Assembly: GCF_009765825.1 (NCBI RefSeq)
Contig: NZ_LMUR01000018.1
Location: 1,470,267-1,534,266, forward strand
Direction of reading: 5' to 3'
Origin: Granulicella sp. L60
GTDB taxonomy: Bacteria; Acidobacteriota; Terriglobia; Terriglobales; Acidobacteriaceae
DNA length: 64,000 bases
Part shown: piece by piece, positions 61,249 through 64,000 of the stretch
Position numbering within the stretch: position 1 is the stretch's first letter
Layout of the letters: each line of letters opens with the position of its first letter
Position numbers and translations under genes: made by a program
Notes under the pieces: model-generated
What the model saw: the letters and a program-made list of their open reading frames with translations, nothing else
Database searches by the model: none
Told to the model about the DNA's origin: nothing

Positions 61249-62357
61249 CGCGCACCCAGCTCCTTCACCCACTCCACCACCCGAATCACGCTCTCCACCG
61301 GCGTCGTCGGCACAATCCCATGCCCCAGGTTGAAGATATGTCCCGGCCGTCCATCCGCCGCCCGCAGCACCTCGCGCACCTGCTCCTTCAACACATCCTC
61401 CGGCGCAAACAGCGCAATCGGATCAAGATTCCCCTGCACCGCGCATCCCGGCCCAACGGCCTTCCAACCCACCTCCAGCGGCACCCGCCAGTCCAGACCC
61501 ATCACATCCGCGCCCGTCTCACTCATCGCCGGCAGCAGCGACGCCGTCTCCACACCAAAGTAGATCACCGGCACACCCAGCGCCTTGATCCGCTGCACCA
61601 GCTCCGTGCTCCACCCCAGGCAGTACTGCCTATAGTCATGCACACTCAGCTTGCCCACCCAGCTATCGAACACCTGGATCACATCCGCGCCCGCCTCCAC
61701 CTGCTGCTGCGCATAAGCAACCAGTACAGTAACAATCTTCTCCATCAACAAAGACCACGCCGCCCCATTCGAGTACATCATCTTCTTCGTCTCGATATAG
61801 TTCCGGTCGCCGCCGCTCTGCTTTCCGCCCTCGATCATGTAAGCCGCCAGCGTCCACGGAGCCCCACAGAACCCAATGATCCCCAGCGTATCCCCATCCG
61901 CCCTAGGCCCGGCAAAGTGCGTCGCAACCTTCTCAATCGCCTTCGCCACATACCCCAGCTCCTCCACGCGATCGACCCGCAGCGCCTGCACATGCTCCAG
62001 CGAACGGATCGGCGTATGCACCACCGGACCCTCGCCCGCCACAAACTCGAAGTCCAGCCCCATCGGCGTCAGCGGCAACAACAGATCGGCAAAGATGATC
62101 GCCGCATCCACGCCTAGCCGCTCCGCCGCCGTAATCGTCACCTCGGCTGCAATCTCCGGCGTCCTGCAGATATCCAGCAGTGTGTGATGCTTCCGCACCG
62201 CCATATACTCCGGCATATACCGTCCGGCCTGCCGCAAAAACCACACCGGCGTCCGATCCACAGGCTGCCGCAGACACGCCCGCACAAACCGGCTGGAGCC
62301 CGCCCCAGCCTCCACGGCAAGCTCCGTCGCCGAACGATCTACCATCGCATCACTCAA
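61245..62357 (-). CDS. hemE: uroporphyrinogen decarboxylase
   Basis: Removes four carboxyl groups from uroporphyrinogen III. The signature PVWFLRQAGRYMPEYMAVR is intact. LLDICRTPEIAAEVTITAAERLGVDAAIIFADLLLPLTPMGLDFEFVAGEGP contains the catalytic Asp region. IGFCGAPWTLAAYMIEGGKQSG, DVIQVFDSWVGKLS and GNLDPIALFAPEDVLKEQV follow, and the C-terminal IFNLGHGIVPTTPVESV carries the conserved His. Start: TTG at 62357 lies 6 nt after GGGAG; ATG at 62345 is the alternative. It is the first gene of hemE-hemH-hemG. Confidence 0.96.
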   Translation of the reverse strand: MSDAMVDRSATELAVEAGAGSSRFVRACLRQPVDRTPVWFLRQAGRYMPEYMAVRKHHTLLDICRTPEIAAEVTITAAERLGVDAAIIFADLLLPLTPMGLDFEFVAGEGPVVHTPIRSLEHVQALRVDRVEELGYVAKAIEKVATHFAGPRADGDTLGIIGFCGAPWTLAAYMIEGGKQSGGDRNYIETKKMMYSNGAAWSLLMEKIVTVLVAYAQQQVEAGADVIQVFDSWVGKLSVHDYRQYCLGWSTELVQRIKALGVPVIYFGVETASLLPAMSETGADVMGLDWRVPLEVGWKAVGPGCAVQGNLDPIALFAPEDVLKEQVREVLRAADGRPGHIFNLGHGIVPTTPVESVIRVVEWVKELGAR

Positions 62358-62431
62358 AAAATGCTCCCAATCTACCTAGTTCGAGCCTAGCACCCGAAGC
62401 CCGTCCCGCGCACCGAGCAAGAAAGCCAACC

Positions 62432-62515
62432 CCGACCAACGGGAGGACCACCCGCAGGGATACACAAGTCACGAAGTGACCACCCCACGTGCAGTGGGCC
62501 CGTCCGGCAGGACAC
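62432..62515 (+). repeat. dispersed intergenic repeat, family A, copy 4
   Basis: Landmarks CGACCAACGGGAGGACCACCC, GGATACACAAGTCAC-GAA-GTGACC, CACGTGCAGTGGGCCCGTCCGGCAGGACA. The end of this copy (CCCGTCCGGCAGGACA) matches copy 1 exactly. It lies between purS and hemE. Confidence 0.85.
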
Positions 62516-62540
62516 GCCTTTCCCCAACAGAGCCGCCCTC

Positions 62541-62590
62541 AAAAAGTGAAGAAAAAAAGTTGAGAAAAAAGAGGAGAAAAAGATCAAAAA
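62541..62590 (+). other. A-rich purine tract
   Basis: About 50 nt of almost pure purine, mostly A runs separated by G (five interrupting pyrimidines). It stands out in this GC-rich genome. It lies 185-235 nt upstream of hemE on its template side, so an UP-element or bent-DNA role is possible. The remaining 62591-62805 holds nothing I can support. Confidence 0.6.
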
Positions 62591-62805
62591 CCTGGCGTAC
62601 CCTTCAACCCCGAAATAACGACCAGCAAACCACCACGTCTCACCATGCTAATTACCGCACCCGTCCAGCAAGAAACCACGAAAAATCCTCGGTTTTCACA
62701 AAATCCCACCCAAAAACACCATCCCGGAAAAAATGCGCACAGATCCGCCCCGCAGCCCGTTCACTCGGCCGCCGCAACCCCAAAAAAGTCAGTCAAGGTC
62801 TCCGC

Positions 62806-63051
62806 TCAGGCCTCCAGCCGGAACGTAAACTCCTCAATCACGGGGTTCGTGAGCACCTCACGCGCAATCCGTTCCACCTCGGCCTGCGCGGTGTTCTGTT
62901 CCAATCCATCTTCCAAGGTCAGCAGGAAGTACTTCCCCTGCCGCACATCCGCAACGCCGCGATATTCCATCCGCCGCAGTGCATCCGCGACTGTCTGCCC
63001 TTGGGCATCCAGCACCGTTCGTTTCAGCGTGACATAGACATGAGCCTTCAT
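62806..63051 (-). CDS. purS: phosphoribosylformylglycinamidine synthase subunit PurS
   Basis: Small structural subunit of the PurLQS complex that bridges PurL and PurQ. The 81-aa sequence fits the family throughout: KAHVYVTLKRTVLDAQGQTVADALRRMEYRGVADVRQGKYFLLTLE, then the C-terminal NPVIEEFTFRLEA. Its presence agrees with the small-type PurL at 41.5-44.0 kb. It is separated from purL by 19 kb, and purQ is not adjacent on the sequence available. It is divergent from ppa. Confidence 0.93.
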   Translation of the reverse strand: MKAHVYVTLKRTVLDAQGQTVADALRRMEYRGVADVRQGKYFLLTLEDGLEQNTAQAEVERIAREVLTNPVIEEFTFRLEA

Positions 63052-63180
63052 CCTGTCTGATTATAGACATGATGCGGTTTTCGTCTTGCCCCGAGTACAC
63101 GGACGCCCGCAGTGCAAGTCTTCAGGCTTAGAACCAGCATCACACCAACAAGCAATAAATCTGCTAGCAAACGAGAAGAG

Positions 63181-63750
63181 ATGCCAGACTTTATGCCGAA
63201 CTACATGGAGCTCCCCGTAGGCCCCGATAGCCCCGAGGTCATCAACGCCGTCATCGAGATTCCCTATGAGGGCACCAACAAGTACGAGTACGACAAAGAG
63301 CTTCACGTCTTCCGTCTCGACCGCAACCTCTACTCCCCCGTCCACTATCCCGGCGACTACGGCTTCATCCCCAGCACCCTCGGCGATGACGGCGACCCCC
63401 TCGACTGCCTCGTCCTCGTCGACACCCCCAGCTTCTCCGGCTGCGTCATGGAGGTCCGCCCCATCGGCATGCTCGAGATGCTCGACCAGGGCCTCGGCGA
63501 CGAAAAGGTGCTCTGCGTCGGCAAGGGAAACCCGCGCTACAAAGACGTCTGGAACTTCTCCGAGATCTATCCCCACATGCTCAAGGAGATCACCCACTTC
63601 TTCGCCATCTACAAGGACCTCGAAGGCAAGCGCGTCGAAGTCAAAGGCTGGCGCGACGCCTCCTTCGCCCGCAACAAGGTCCTCGAAGCCCAGCAGCGCT
63701 TCATCGACAACAAGACCAACCCCGAACCCAAGCCCGTCCCCCACAAATAA
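63181..63750 (+). CDS. ppa: inorganic pyrophosphatase (family I)
   Basis: Soluble Mg-dependent pyrophosphatase that drives biosynthetic reactions. Motifs are NAVIEIPYEGTNKYEYDKELHVFRLDR, SPVHYPGDYGFIPSTLGDDGDPLDCLVLVD (the DxDPxD-type metal cluster) and MLDQGLGDEKVLCV. The final helix region GKRVEVKGWRDASFARNKVLEAQQRF is also typical. ATG at 63181 follows GAGAAGAG and gives 189 aa; an upstream frame extension lacks family resemblance. A strong hairpin follows the gene. Confidence 0.95.
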   Translation: MPDFMPNYMELPVGPDSPEVINAVIEIPYEGTNKYEYDKELHVFRLDRNLYSPVHYPGDYGFIPSTLGDDGDPLDCLVLVDTPSFSGCVMEVRPIGMLEMLDQGLGDEKVLCVGKGNPRYKDVWNFSEIYPHMLKEITHFFAIYKDLEGKRVEVKGWRDASFARNKVLEAQQRFIDNKTNPEPKPVPHK

Positions 63751-63776
63751 CCAGCAGGGAAGCACCACACAACAGC

Positions 63777-63801
63777 AAGGGCCACCGACCAGGTGGCCCT
63801 T
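63777..63801 (+). terminator. hairpin after ppa
   Basis: Perfect 10-bp stem (AAGGGCCACC and GGTGGCCCTT) with a 5-nt loop, 27 nt after the ppa stop. No long T tract follows, so it may be a transcript-end hairpin or a weak terminator. Confidence 0.65.
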
Positions 63802-63831
63802 CGCACTCCTACCCCCAGGCCGCCCAAACAA

Positions 63832-63872
63832 TCGGGTGCCCATTCATTGCGTCTTTTGCGATGAGTGGGAAT
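63832..63872. repeat. diverged hairpin repeat, possibly related to family B
   Basis: ATCGGGTGCCCATTCATTGC, a short loop, GCGATGAGTGGGAAT. It begins with the same GGGTGCCC as family B and has a comparable stem ending in TGGG, but the stem sequence is different. It may be a distant member. Confidence 0.5.
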
Positions 63873-63923
63873 GTAACCCTTTCCCCAGGCCCGTCCCCGC
63901 TGTTGCCCGTTTTTTTACCACCG

Positions 63924-64000
63924 CTAAGCAGTTCTTCTCCCCATCCTCGCCAGCAGATACACCACCGGCCCCCCCGCCGCCACAATCCCCGCAAACGCCA
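63924..64000 (-). CDS. C-terminus of an unidentified, probably membrane protein
   Basis: The last 24 codons of a minus-strand frame that enters from the right edge and stops with TAG at 63924. The residues (AFAGIVAAGGPVVYLLAR, then MGRRTA) look like a final hydrophobic helix with a positively charged tail. The fragment is too short to name. Confidence 0.4.
   Translation of the reverse strand, partial: AFAGIVAAGGPVVYLLARMGRRTA

Noticed and set aside
62643..63000. Plus-strand frames overlapping purS
   Set aside because: They are antisense to purS, which matches its family over the full length.
1..64000. CRISPR arrays, tRNA or rRNA genes, insertion sequences, prophage or integrase genes
   Set aside because: None was seen. 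The repeats found are short, dispersed and without transposase genes, and no evenly spaced direct-repeat array exists.

Overview
The window is 64 kb of a GC-rich bacterial chromosome. It most likely comes from an Acidobacteriota member of the Terriglobia (the Granulicella/Edaphobacter/Terriglobus kind). This is inferred from gene content: an acidobacterial-type VWA protein, a YXWGXW-type lipoprotein, several DUF families common in that group, many SGNH, amidohydrolase and DinB housekeeping paralogues, and small GC-rich hairpin repeats between genes. No rRNA, tRNA, CRISPR array, transposase or prophage was recognised. Apart from a few orphan genes, the window is dense core metabolism.

Layout. 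0-13 kb holds mixed genes: the 5' part of ispE, a secreted amidohydrolase, gamma-glutamyltranspeptidase, DUF72, an SGNH esterase, a TIM-barrel isomerase, DoxX, asnS, a small secreted protein with a methionine/lysine microsatellite, topoisomerase IB, DUF1810, and a two-gene haem-binding/cytochrome P460 unit. 13-18.7 kb holds DinB, VWA, ychF, a membrane protein, ddl and a TonB-domain protein. 18.7-27.1 kb is one minus-strand block: relA/spoT, then trpB-trpA-aroQ-aroF-tyrA-ilvA. 27-45.5 kb holds a secreted protein, aconitase, a YXWGXW lipoprotein, the divergent mntH/mntR pair, an acyltransferase, purD, a MerC-like protein, purF-purL, DUF5996 and dut. 48.1-58.7 kb is a late-cobalamin operon under a cobalamin riboswitch: cobU-cbiA-cobT-cobS-cobC-(ParB-fold protein)-cobA/pduO-bluB-cobQ-cbiB-cobD. 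58.7-62.4 kb is hemE-hemH-hemG. purS, ppa and a partial membrane protein close the window.

The most interesting finding is upstream of trpB. A 23-codon minus-strand reading frame (24450-24521) carries Phe, Phe, Tyr and Trp codons within eight codons. A 9-bp hairpin spans the Tyr-Trp codons, and a strong intrinsic terminator follows 48 nt after the stop and just before trpB. This has the architecture of a ribosome-mediated attenuator. Its control codons match the pooled aromatic products of the operon (Trp, Phe, Tyr), not a single amino acid. The best promoter would make the leader peptide start almost at the 5' end of the RNA (leaderless).

Other notable items are a ParB/Srx-fold gene translationally coupled inside the B12 operon; two families of dispersed intergenic hairpin repeats, one showing a compensatory base change; a terminator-like hairpin immediately before hemG; a frameshifted SDR gene; and candidate metal-responsive operators at mntH/mntR and at the MerC-like gene. 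Everything here was read by eye, and no database search or folding program was run.
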